The notes under the pieces were generated by a model. That model was not told where the DNA came from and did not search any database. It worked only from the letters and a program-made list of their open reading frames with translations. From assembly GCF_001927245.1 (NCBI RefSeq), contig NZ_MJUX01000001.1, positions 310,001 to 374,000 on the forward strand: a DNA stretch of 64,000 nt, in the 5' to 3' direction. The position numbers were made by a program, and so were the translations under genes. Positions 33,104-40,845 of this stretch are shown piece by piece; the stretch's first letter is position 1; every line of letters begins with the position of its first letter. This DNA is from Acuticoccus yangtzensis. Its GTDB lineage: Bacteria > Pseudomonadota > Alphaproteobacteria > Rhizobiales > Amorphaceae.

Positions 33104-35083
33104 TCACTCCTCCGGCTGAAGGGCGAGGAGGAGAGCGCCCTCCTCCACCTGGTCGCCCTCGGCCACCATCACCTCGGCCACGATGCCGTCGCGCGGGGCG
33201 GCCATGGTGTGCTCCATCTTCATCGCCTCCAGGACGACGAGGGCCTCACCCTTCTCCACCCGGTCACCGGCGGCGACTCGCACCGCGCGCACCGCCCCCG
33301 GCATGGGCGCCGCCACGCTGTCGCCGCCCGCGCCCTCCTCGGCATGGGCGGCCGCGCTGTAGGCGGCGAAGCGGAACGCGTGCGTTCCCAGGAAGACGGT
33401 GACGGCCGCCGCCTCGGCCGCGATGCCGGCGGGGAAGATGCGCCCGCCCGCGTCCAGCCGCAGCCGGTCCGGGTCCGCCGCGTCCACCACGCGCATGGTC
33501 ACCGGGCCGCCCGGCGTCTCGACGGTGAAGACGCCGCCCGACAGCGTCACCGGAACGTCGATCCGCCCGTCAGGCCCCTCGAAGCGGGCGGCCTGCCGCG
33601 CCCCGCCCCAGCTCCGGAAGCCGGTCAGCGCGCCGAACGGTCCGTCCGCCACGCGCGGGGCCAGATGGCCGAGCTGGGCGAGGGCGGCGACGGCGAGCGC
33701 TTCGCCCCCCGCCTCCACGGGCGCGGTCAACGCCGCTTGGTCACGGCCGATCAAGCCGGTGTCGACATCCCCCGCCGCGAACCCCGCATGGGCCGCGAGC
33801 CGCGCGAGGAAGGCGACGTTGGTCACGGACCCCGCCACGCGCGTCTCGGCCAGCGCGCGCGACAGGCGGTTCAGCGCGCTCTCCCGGTCCGGCCCCCAGA
33901 CGATCAGCTTGGCGATCATCGGGTCGTAGAACGGCGTGATGCGGTCGCCCTCGACGACGCCGGTGTCGATCCGCACCCCCTCGCCGGAGGGAAGGCGCAG
34001 CGTCGTCAGCGTGCCGGTGGCGGGCAGGAAGTCGCGCGCGGCGTCCTCGGCATAGATCCGCGCCTCGAAAGCGTGGCCGTGGATGCCGACGTCGGCCTGG
34101 GTGAAGGGGAGCGGCGCACCGTCCGCCACGGAAAGCTGCAGCGCCACGAGGTCGAGGCCGGTGATCAGCTCGGTCACCGGGTGCTCGACCTGCAGCCGCG
34201 TGTTCATCTCCATGAAATAGAAGCGGTCTTCGCGCAGACCTTCGGAAGCGTCGACGATGAATTCGATCGTCCCCGCCCCGACATAGCCGATCGCCTTGGC
34301 GGCGGTGACGGCAGCCTCGCCCATCGCCGCGCGCATGGCGGCAGGCATCCCCGGCGCGGGCGCTTCCTCGATCACCTTCTGGTGCCGCCGCTGCAGCGAG
34401 CAGTCGCGCTCGTTGAGGTGGACGATGTTGCCGTGACGGTCGCCGAACACCTGGATCTCGATGTGGCGCGGCTTCTCGATGTACTTTTCGATGAGGCAGT
34501 GGGGATCGCCGAAGGACGACGCGCCCTCGCGCTGCGCCCCCTCCAGCGCGGCGGCGAAGTCGGCCGCACGCTCGACCCGGCGCATGCCCTTGCCGCCGCC
34601 GCCCGCGCGCGCCTTGATGAGCACCGGGTAGCCGATGCGCTCCGCCTCGGCCGCCAGCGTCTCAACGTCCTGCGCCTCGCCGTGATAGCCCGGGACGACG
34701 GCGACGCCCGCCTCCTGCATCAGCTTCTTTGCCGCGTCCTTCAGACCCATCGCGCGGATGGCGGAGGCAGGCGGGCCGACGAAGGTGATCCCCGCCGCCT
34801 CCACCGCCTCCACGAAGGACGGATTCTCGGACAGGAAACCGTAGCCGGGGTGGATGGCGTCGGCCTCCGTCAGCTTGGCGGCGGCGATGATGCGCTCCGC
34901 CTTCAGGTAGCTTTCGGCGACCGCGGCGGGGCCGATCGCCACCGCCTCGTCGGCCATCTTGACGTGCAGCGCGTCCCGGTCCGCCTCGGAATAGACGGCG
35001 ACGGTGGCGATGCCGCGCTCGCGGGCCGAGCGGATGACGCGGCAGGCGATCTCGCCGCGGTTGGCGATGAGGAGCTTTTTCAT
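33104..35083 (-). CDS. mccA: Methylcrotonoyl-CoA carboxylase, biotin-carrying alpha subunit
   Basis: Predicted 659-residue subunit with a biotin carboxylase (about 1-445; KLLIANRGEIACRVIRSARE, the glycine-rich ATP loop ARAGGGGKGMRRV, EMNTRLQVEHPVTE) and a C-terminal biotinyl domain with K622 in LEAMKMEHT. It carboxylates 3-methylcrotonyl-CoA in leucine breakdown together with the carboxyltransferase encoded at 35439-37046. Acetyl- or propionyl-CoA carboxylase alpha subunits look alike, but the adjacent isovaleryl-CoA dehydrogenase points to MccA. Its ATG overlaps the preceding small gene by 4 bases. Confidence 0.88.
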   Translation of the reverse strand: MKKLLIANRGEIACRVIRSARERGIATVAVYSEADRDALHVKMADEAVAIGPAAVAESYLKAERIIAAAKLTEADAIHPGYGFLSENPSFVEAVEAAGITFVGPPASAIRAMGLKDAAKKLMQEAGVAVVPGYHGEAQDVETLAAEAERIGYPVLIKARAGGGGKGMRRVERAADFAAALEGAQREGASSFGDPHCLIEKYIEKPRHIEIQVFGDRHGNIVHLNERDCSLQRRHQKVIEEAPAPGMPAAMRAAMGEAAVTAAKAIGYVGAGTIEFIVDASEGLREDRFYFMEMNTRLQVEHPVTELITGLDLVALQLSVADGAPLPFTQADVGIHGHAFEARIYAEDAARDFLPATGTLTTLRLPSGEGVRIDTGVVEGDRITPFYDPMIAKLIVWGPDRESALNRLSRALAETRVAGSVTNVAFLARLAAHAGFAAGDVDTGLIGRDQAALTAPVEAGGEALAVAALAQLGHLAPRVADGPFGALTGFRSWGGARQAARFEGPDGRIDVPVTLSGGVFTVETPGGPVTMRVVDAADPDRLRLDAGGRIFPAGIAAEAAAVTVFLGTHAFRFAAYSAAAHAEEGAGGDSVAAPMPGAVRAVRVAAGDRVEKGEALVVLEAMKMEHTMAAPRDGIVAEVMVAEGDQVEEGALLLALQPEE

Positions 35084-35433
35084 GTCAGCCTGAAGGGGGT
35101 TCGGCCGGGGACGAGATGGATATGACGGCTCGGCGCGTCATGCTCGTTGATCAGGCCTTTGCGCAGTGTCGCGGTGGCGAAGATGTTCGAGTCGGCGATC
35201 AACCCGTCGGTCTCGAGCACGGCGCGCAGCCGCTCATAGGCCGCCTCGGCGCTTTTCGCCTCGATGATGATGCCGGCCCTCTTGTCCTTGGGCTCCGTGA
35301 ACTCGTTGAGCCAATCGGCATCGTCGTACGGCTCGATGGACCGCAGGACGCGGTCGAACAACCGCCTCAGCGCATCGTGAGGCATCCCGCCGCCGATCCA
35401 CTGAACGGTGATGATGAGTGTTTCGGGATACAT
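35080..35433 (-). CDS. 117-residue hypothetical protein inside the mcc operon
   Basis: Soluble predicted protein (117 residues) with no family I recognise. It begins MYPETLIITVQWIGGGMPHD and contains a conserved-looking C-terminal stretch KGLINEHDAPSRHIHLV. It starts 5 bases after mccB and overlaps mccA by 4 bases, so it is firmly part of the operon and likely to be translated at a similar rate to the carboxylase subunits. A role in assembly or regulation of the carboxylase is a guess from position only. The opposite-strand reading frame here is a shadow. Confidence 0.75.
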   Translation of the reverse strand: MYPETLIITVQWIGGGMPHDALRRLFDRVLRSIEPYDDADWLNEFTEPKDKRAGIIIEAKSAEAAYERLRAVLETDGLIADSNIFATATLRKGLINEHDAPSRHIHLVPGRTPFRLT

Positions 35434-35438
35434 CGCGC

Positions 35439-37046
35439 TCACATCCTGAACAGGCCGAACCGGGTGTCCGGGATCGGCGCGTTGAGGGTGGCGGCGAGGG
35501 ACAGGCCCAGCGTGTCGCGGGTCTTCACCGGGTCGACGATGCCGTCGTCCCACAGTCGCGCCGAGGCGTAGAGCGGGTGTGACTGGCGCTCGAACATGTC
35601 GATGGTGGGCTGCTTGAACGCGGCTTCCTCGGCGTCCGACCAGGTGCCGCCCTTCCGCTCGATCCCGTCGCGCTTGACGATGGCGAGGACGCGCGCGGCC
35701 TGCTCGCCGCCCATCACCGCGATGCGGCTGTTGGGCCAGGTCCACAGGAAACGCGGCTGGTAGGCCCGGCCGGCCATGCCGTAGTTGCCGGCGCCGTAGG
35801 ACCCACCGATCAGCATGGTGATCTTCGGCACGGCGGTGGTGGACACGGCGGTGACGAGCTTGGCGCCGTGCTTGGCGATGCCACCCGCCTCGTAGGCGCG
35901 GCCGACCATGAAGCCGGTGATGTTCTGCAGGAAGACCAGCGGGATCTTCTGCTGCGAGCAGAGTTCGACGAAGTGGGCGCCCTTCATCGCGCTTTCGGCG
36001 AAGAGCACGCCGTTGTTGGCGACGATGCCGACCGGAATGCCCCAGATGTGCGCGAAACCGCAGACGAGCGTGGTGCCGTAGCGGGCCTTGAACTCGTCGA
36101 AGCGCGAGCCGTCGACGACGCGGGCGATCACCTCGCGCACATCGAACGGCGTCTTGGGATCGGCGGGGACGATGCCCATGATCTCCGCCGGGTCGTAGGC
36201 CGGATCCTCGGGCACGGTGAAGGCGACCGTGGCGGGGCGCGGCTCGGCGCGGTTGGCGATGGCGCGGCGGGCGAGCTCCAGCGCGTGGAGGTCGTCGGTG
36301 GCGAGGTGATCGGCGACGCCGGAGAGGCGGGTGTGGACGTCGCCGCCGCCCAGATCCTCGGCGGTGACGATCTCGCCCGTCGCCGCGCGCACCAGAGGCG
36401 GCCCGGCGAGGAAGATGGTGCCCTGATCCTTGACGATGATGGTCTCGTCACTCATCGCCGGGACGTAGGCGCCGCCCGCGGTGCACGAGCCCATGACGAC
36501 GGCGATCTGCGCTATCCCCTTCGCCGACATCCTCGCCTGATTGTAGAAGATGCGGCCGAAGTGGTCGCGGTCGGGAAAGACCTCGTCCTGGTTGGGAAGG
36601 TTCGCCCCGCCCGAATCGACGAGGTAGACGCACGGCAGGCGGTTCTCCTCGGCGATCTCCTGGGCGCGCAGGTGCTTCTTCACGGTGACGGGGTAGTAGG
36701 TGCCGCCCTTCACCGTGGCATCGTTGGCGAGAACCATCACCTCGCGCCCCATGACGCGGCCGATGCCTGCGATGGCGCCCGCCGCCGGCACCTCGTTCTT
36801 GTACATGCCGTTGGCGGCGAAGAGGCCGATTTCCAGGAACGGCGATCCGGGGTCGAGGAGCCCCTGCACCCGGTCGCGCGGCAACAGTTTGCCGCGCTTC
36901 AGGTGACGTTCGCGCGCCGCCTCGCCGCCGCCCATCAGCGCGGCGTCGGCCACGGCGCGGGCAGTCTCGAACTGCGCTTCCATCGCCGCACGATTGGCGG
37001 CGAACGCCTCGGACCGGGGGGAGATGGACGAGGTCAGGATGGTCAT
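35439..37046 (-). CDS. mccB: Methylcrotonoyl-CoA carboxylase, carboxyltransferase beta subunit
   Basis: Predicted 535-residue carboxyltransferase, the normal length for MccB. Typical motifs are [53 protein letters not shown] and [16 protein letters not shown], which bind the acyl-CoA and biotin. With MccA it transfers CO2 from biotin to 3-methylcrotonyl-CoA, giving 3-methylglutaconyl-CoA. It begins 10 bases after the toxin gene vapC, so a toxin-antitoxin pair sits directly in front of it in the same transcriptional direction. Confidence 0.92.
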   Translation of the reverse strand: MTILTSSISPRSEAFAANRAAMEAQFETARAVADAALMGGGEAARERHLKRGKLLPRDRVQGLLDPGSPFLEIGLFAANGMYKNEVPAAGAIAGIGRVMGREVMVLANDATVKGGTYYPVTVKKHLRAQEIAEENRLPCVYLVDSGGANLPNQDEVFPDRDHFGRIFYNQARMSAKGIAQIAVVMGSCTAGGAYVPAMSDETIIVKDQGTIFLAGPPLVRAATGEIVTAEDLGGGDVHTRLSGVADHLATDDLHALELARRAIANRAEPRPATVAFTVPEDPAYDPAEIMGIVPADPKTPFDVREVIARVVDGSRFDEFKARYGTTLVCGFAHIWGIPVGIVANNGVLFAESAMKGAHFVELCSQQKIPLVFLQNITGFMVGRAYEAGGIAKHGAKLVTAVSTTAVPKITMLIGGSYGAGNYGMAGRAYQPRFLWTWPNSRIAVMGGEQAARVLAIVKRDGIERKGGTWSDAEEAAFKQPTIDMFERQSHPLYASARLWDDGIVDPVKTRDTLGLSLAATLNAPIPDTRFGLFRM

Positions 37047-37056
37047 GGACGGAGGC

Positions 37057-37440
37057 TCATCGCGTGATCCTTATCTCCAGCCCCAACTCCAGCGAGAGCC
37101 AGGCGCGATCGGTCGTATAGACGGTGCCCTTCTGGGTGAGGGCGAGCGCAAGGCAAGCGCGGTCTCCGAGAGAAAGGCCGCGATGCCGGGTCTGACGCCG
37201 GAGTTGTCCGGCGAGAAGAGCCTGATCCCCATCGAAATCGACGGAGGTGATACTGAGTGCCAGGACGACCGAGCGCACGGCCGCGTCGTCCATCCCCATG
37301 TCGTCCAGCTTGCTGGCGATCTCGGCGACGTTGACGGTCGAGATTACCGCCGTTCCGTCCATGGCCTCGATGACCCCGTCCGCTCCCGGCTCGCTCCAGA
37401 GGTAGGCGAGAACGGCGGAACTATCGAGGACAGCGGTCAT
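37057..37440 (-). CDS. VapC-like PIN-domain toxin
   Basis: Predicted 127-residue PIN-domain ribonuclease. The acidic active site is visible: D6 in [15 protein letters not shown]40 in NVAEIAS, D93-94 region in [12 protein letters not shown], and D111 in TTDRAWLSL. VapC toxins cut tRNA or rRNA until bound by VapB. Its start overlaps the antitoxin stop (ATGA), and it ends 10 bases before mccB. The pair is probably functional, as all acidic residues are intact. Confidence 0.88.
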   Translation of the reverse strand: MTAVLDSSAVLAYLWSEPGADGVIEAMDGTAVISTVNVAEIASKLDDMGMDDAAVRSVVLALSITSVDFDGDQALLAGQLRRQTRHRGLSLGDRACLALALTQKGTVYTTDRAWLSLELGLEIRITR

Positions 37441-37943
37441 GTCCTCTGCGGATCCGCGAGGATGGACTCGGCCTCTTCGCGCGCGGCTTCCGCGCGGCGC
37501 TCGGCGATCAATTCATCGACCACCGAACGTCCGGCGAAGTCGCTTTCGGCGATCATGCGGCGAACTTTGTCGAGTGCGCCGCGCGCCGTCGACAAATGCA
37601 GTTCACCATCGCCGTCCACCCGCGCGATGAGATCCTCGGCTCCGCTCACCTTCATCGCCGCGAGGACGTGAGGCGGCAGCGTGACCACGCCGCCGGCGTC
37701 GACCGCGACCCGCTCCAGGCGGACGCCCTCGTCCGCCTCTCCCGCGGCCGGACCCGGCGCCACCGGGGGCGCTGCGCCCGGGCGTGTGGCGGCAAGAGGC
37801 TGCTGCAGCACGTTGTAGACGTGCTGATAGCGGATGCCGAGGTGGCGCGCGATGTCGGCGCGCGGGACTCCATGCGCGTGCAGAGCACGGATCTTCGCGG
37901 ACTTCGTCGGCAGACCGTGCGTGATCGAGTCGAGATCGGTCAT
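37437..37943 (-). CDS. VapB-like antitoxin with N-terminal HTH and C-terminal AbrB-type domain
   Basis: Predicted 168-residue antitoxin, longer than common VapB (70-90 residues). Residues 13-45 (KSAKIRALHAHGVPRADIA then RHLGIRYQHVYNVLQ) form a helix-turn-helix, a Pro/Ala linker follows, and residues 78-105 (VAVDAGGVVTLPPHVLAAM) are a swapped-hairpin AbrB domain; the C-terminal helix should cover the toxin. A palindrome just upstream (37955-37981) is the likely autoregulatory operator. It is placed 60 bases after the ivd stop, so the pair lies between ivd and mccB. Confidence 0.82.
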   Translation of the reverse strand: MTDLDSITHGLPTKSAKIRALHAHGVPRADIARHLGIRYQHVYNVLQQPLAATRPGAAPPVAPGPAAGEADEGVRLERVAVDAGGVVTLPPHVLAAMKVSGAEDLIARVDGDGELHLSTARGALDKVRRMIAESDFAGRSVVDELIAERRAEAAREEAESILADPQRT

Positions 37944-37954
37944 GGCAAATACCT

Positions 37955-37981
37955 ACCTACATACACAGCGGATATGTAGGT
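37955..37981. promoter_or_regulatory. Palindromic operator upstream of the antitoxin gene
   Basis: ACCTACAT (37955-37962) and ATGTAGGT (37974-37981) are perfect inverted repeats with an 11-base gap, 12 bases before the antitoxin ATG at 37943. An extra ACCT precedes the left arm. This is the expected place for toxin-antitoxin autoregulation. Confidence 0.65.
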
Positions 37982-38003
37982 GTATCCTCCTCGATCCGCA
38001 CCC

Positions 38004-39167
38004 TCAAGCGGTCTCCGCGAACAGTTCGCGGCCGATCAGCATGCGGCGGATTTCGGAGGTGCCGGCGCCGATCTCGTAGAGCTTGGCGTCGCGCAGGAGG
38101 CGGCCGGTCGGGTATTCGTTGATGTAGCCGTTGCCGCCGAGCGCCTGGATCGCCTCCAGCGCCATCTGCGTCGCCTTCTCGGCGGCGTAGAGGATGCAGC
38201 CGGCGGCGTCCTTGCGGCTCGTCTCGCCCCGGTCGCACGCGGCGGCCACCGCGTAGACGTAGGCGCGGCAGGCGTTCGTCGTCACATACATGTCGGCGAG
38301 CTTGCCCTGCATGAGCTGAAACTCGCCGATCGCCTGGCCGAACTGCTTGCGCTCGTGCACGTAGGGCACAACGACGTCGAGGCAGGCGGCCATGATGCCG
38401 AGCGGCCCCGCCGCCAACACCACACGCTCATAGTCGAGCCCGGACATGAGGACGCGCACGCCGCGCCCCTCCTCGCCCAGAATGTTCTCGAACGGCACTT
38501 CGCAGTCCTCGAACACCAGTTCGCAGGTGTTGGAGCCGCGCATGCCGAGCTTGTCGAGCTTCTGGGCGGTGGAGAACCCGGCCATGTCCTTCTCGATCAG
38601 GAAGGCGGTGATCCCCTTCGGCCCGGCGTCGGGATCGGTCTTGGCGTAGACGATGAGGGTCGACGCGTCCGGCCCGTTGGTGATCCACATCTTGGTGCCG
38701 TTGAGGATGAAGCGGTCGTTGCGCTTCTCGGCCCGCAGCTTCATCGACACCACGTCAGACCCCGCCCCGCTCTCGGACATGGCGAGGCTGCCGACATGCT
38801 CGCCCGTCATCAGCTTGGGGAGGTACTTCGCCTTCTGCTCGGGCGTGCCGTTGCGGCGGATCTGGTTGACGCACAGGTTGGAGTGGGCGCCGTAGGAGAG
38901 GCCGACCGAGGCCGAGGCGCGGCTGATCTCCTCGATCGCGACGCAATGGGCGAGGTAGCCCATGCCGGTGCCGCCGAGCTCCTCCTCCACCGTCAGGCCG
39001 AGGAGGCCGAGCTCGCCCATCTCGCGCCACAGCTCCATGGGGAACTCGTTGGTCGCGTCGATCTCGGCGGCGCGGGGGGCGATGCGCTCGCTCGCAAAGC
39101 GGCGCACCGTGTCGCGCAGCGCGTCGATCTCATCGCCGAGGGCGAAGTTCATGGACTTGTCGAACAT
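38004..39167 (-). CDS. ivd: Isovaleryl-CoA dehydrogenase
   Basis: Predicted 387-residue acyl-CoA dehydrogenase that oxidises isovaleryl-CoA to 3-methylcrotonyl-CoA in leucine degradation and passes electrons to ETF. It shows the family stretches [17 protein letters not shown] and [10 protein letters not shown], and the catalytic base E247 in [14 protein letters not shown], placed as in IVD rather than in medium-chain enzymes. The C-terminal [18 protein letters not shown] motif is complete. ATG 39167 shares one base with the stop of the upstream TetR gene (TGATG), so regulator and enzyme are cotranscribed. Confidence 0.93.
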   Translation of the reverse strand: MFDKSMNFALGDEIDALRDTVRRFASERIAPRAAEIDATNEFPMELWREMGELGLLGLTVEEELGGTGMGYLAHCVAIEEISRASASVGLSYGAHSNLCVNQIRRNGTPEQKAKYLPKLMTGEHVGSLAMSESGAGSDVVSMKLRAEKRNDRFILNGTKMWITNGPDASTLIVYAKTDPDAGPKGITAFLIEKDMAGFSTAQKLDKLGMRGSNTCELVFEDCEVPFENILGEEGRGVRVLMSGLDYERVVLAAGPLGIMAACLDVVVPYVHERKQFGQAIGEFQLMQGKLADMYVTTNACRAYVYAVAAACDRGETSRKDAAGCILYAAEKATQMALEAIQALGGNGYINEYPTGRLLRDAKLYEIGAGTSEIRRMLIGRELFAETA

Positions 39168-39766
39168 CAGGTCCTCCCGGCGCCGGCTTCGAGGCCAACG
39201 CTCATTAGGGTCATCTCAACATAGATATCGGCCAGCGCACCAGTGGTGAGGCGCCCGCCCTCGCTGTACCAGGTGGTCACGCCCGTCAGCATGGCGATGA
39301 TGGCACGCGCGGTGATCGCGATGTCACGCACCTTGAAGCCGCCTTCGTCGATGCCGTCGGCGAGGATGGTGCGCAGCTCGTACTCGTAGCGGCGGCGCAT
39401 CTCGTTCACCGCCTCGAAGTAGCGCTCCTCCAGCGAGCGCAGCTCCATGTAGGCGATGAAGACCGCGTCCGTCTGGTCGACGTGGTAGGTGACGTGGAAG
39501 CGGGCGAAGGCGGCGAGACGGTCCGCCGCGGTCCCGTGGAACTGGCGCACCTGCGCCCAGGCCGCCAGAAGGCGCTCCATGTGCGCCATCATCAGGTCGC
39601 CGAGGATCGCCTGCTTGGACGGAAAGTGGTTGTAGATCGCGCTTTGGCGAATGCCGACAGCGGACGCGATGTCGCGCATGGAGACCGCGCCATAAGAGCG
39701 TTCGGCGATCAGCGCCTTGGCCGCATCGAGGATCGCGTCACGGGTATTTTGGCTTCGGTCGAGCAT
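39167..39766 (-). CDS. TetR-family regulator of the leucine-degradation operon
   Basis: Predicted 199-residue TetR repressor. The helix-turn-helix lies at residues 5-50 ([50 protein letters not shown]), and the C-terminal part has a TetR C-terminal ligand-binding look. ATG 39766 is preferred because a perfect palindrome at 39777-39794 lies just upstream and would otherwise be coding. As first gene of the ivd operon it probably represses its own promoter until an acyl-CoA binds, like LiuQ-type regulators. Confidence 0.88.
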   Translation of the reverse strand: MLDRSQNTRDAILDAAKALIAERSYGAVSMRDIASAVGIRQSAIYNHFPSKQAILGDLMMAHMERLLAAWAQVRQFHGTAADRLAAFARFHVTYHVDQTDAVFIAYMELRSLEERYFEAVNEMRRRYEYELRTILADGIDEGGFKVRDIAITARAIIAMLTGVTTWYSEGGRLTTGALADIYVEMTLMSVGLEAGAGRT

Positions 39767-39776
39767 GGTCCATTCC

Positions 39777-39794
39777 AATGAACGACCGTTCATT
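39777..39794. promoter_or_regulatory. Perfect TetR operator palindrome
   Basis: AATGAACG-AC-CGTTCATT, an 18-base perfect palindrome 11 bases before the TetR start. GAACG/CGTTC half-sites are common for TetR regulators of acyl-CoA metabolism. Confidence 0.7.
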
Positions 39795-39873
39795 CACGAC
39801 GTCAAGCGGCGAGTCAAGATTAATTGCACACAAATGATCTCGTGCCCTCGTTTCACAGGCCCTGAGGCGACCT

Positions 39874-39899
39874 TCGGACAGGATCGCGATCCCGTCCGA
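39874..39899. promoter_or_regulatory. 26-bp near-perfect palindrome upstream of the Liv-type operon
   Basis: TCGGACAGGATCG joined to CGATCCCGTCCGA, symmetric at 24 of 26 positions, lying 125 bases before the livG-like start and 107 bases from the divergent TetR gene. It is a different sequence from the TetR operator at 39777 and may bind another regulator of the transporter operon. Confidence 0.5.
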
Positions 39900-40023
39900 C
39901 ATTTGCCGTTGCGACCGGCGCGCTGGGGTGTGAGGATCGCCAACAATAAGCGGACCTGATATGCACGTCAGGGTTTTAGCGAGCCGAGAGCCCCGGAAAG
40001 AGGGCCGCGGCAGGGAGGGTGAG

Positions 40024-40845
40024 TTGACGCCAGACGAGCCGCTGCTCGAGGTGCGTGACGTGTCGCTGAGGTTCGGCGGCGTCAGGGCGCTGTCGAATGT
40101 GTCGTTCGCGGTGAGGAAGGGCGAGGTCTTTTCCATCATCGGCCCCAACGGCGCGGGCAAGACGTCGATGCTGAACTGCATCTCGGGACGCTACCGGCCG
40201 AGCGAGGGGGACATCCTCTACAAGGGCGCCTCGCTCATGCGCCGGTCGATCAACGACCGCGCGCGCCTCGGCATCGGCCGCACCTTCCAGAACCTCGCTC
40301 TGTTCGGCCACATGTCGGTGCTCGACAACATCCTGGTCGGGCGCCACCACATGATGAAGAACAACGTCGTCACCGGCATGGCCTACTGGGTCGGCGGGGC
40401 GCGGCGGGAGGAGTTGAAGGAGCGCCGCCGGGTCGAAGAGATCATCGACTTCCTGGAAATCGCCCACGTGCGGGGCGAACCTGCGGGCACCCTCTCCTAC
40501 GGTCTCAGGAAGCGGGTGGAGCTGGCACGGGCGATGGCGATCGAGCCGGACCTCATCCTGCTCGACGAGCCGATGGCGGGCATGAACCTCGAGGAGAAGG
40601 AGGACATGGCCCGCTACATCATCGCCCTGTCCGAAGAGTTCGGCATGACGACGATGATGATCGAGCACGACATGGGCGTCGTCATGGACCTGTCGGACCG
40701 GGTGATCGTTCTCGACTTCGGGCGGCGGATCGCCGGCGGCACCCCGGCCGAGGTGCTGGCGGACGAGCACGTGAAGAAGGCCTATCTCGGCGAGGAGGAC
40801 GAAGTGCTGGACGCGCTCGCCGCGGCCGAGATGGAGGGCGCATGA
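40024..40845 (+). CDS. Branched-chain/aromatic acid ABC transporter ATPase (LivG-like)
   Basis: Predicted 273-residue ABC ATPase of the LivG type: Walker A GPNGAGKTS, FQNLALFGHMSVLDNIL, signature-equivalent LSYGLRKRVELARAM, Walker B LILLDEPMAGMN, and MIEHDMGVVMDL. The signature reads LSYGLRKR instead of LSGGQQQR, a variation found in this subgroup. TTG 40024 is preferred, as GGAGGG lies about 7 bases upstream; ATG 39961 would add a basic 21-residue extension. It overlaps the next gene by 4 bases and begins a seven-gene operon. Confidence 0.87.
   Translation: MTPDEPLLEVRDVSLRFGGVRALSNVSFAVRKGEVFSIIGPNGAGKTSMLNCISGRYRPSEGDILYKGASLMRRSINDRARLGIGRTFQNLALFGHMSVLDNILVGRHHMMKNNVVTGMAYWVGGARREELKERRRVEEIIDFLEIAHVRGEPAGTLSYGLRKRVELARAMAIEPDLILLDEPMAGMNLEEKEDMARYIIALSEEFGMTTMMIEHDMGVVMDLSDRVIVLDFGRRIAGGTPAEVLADEHVKKAYLGEEDEVLDALAAAEMEGA

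Noticed and set aside
31523-35125. 1,200-codon open frame on the + strand
   Set aside because: It is antisense to the acyl-CoA ligase and mccA genes, is Arg/His/Gly-rich without domains, and arises from high GC at third codon positions.
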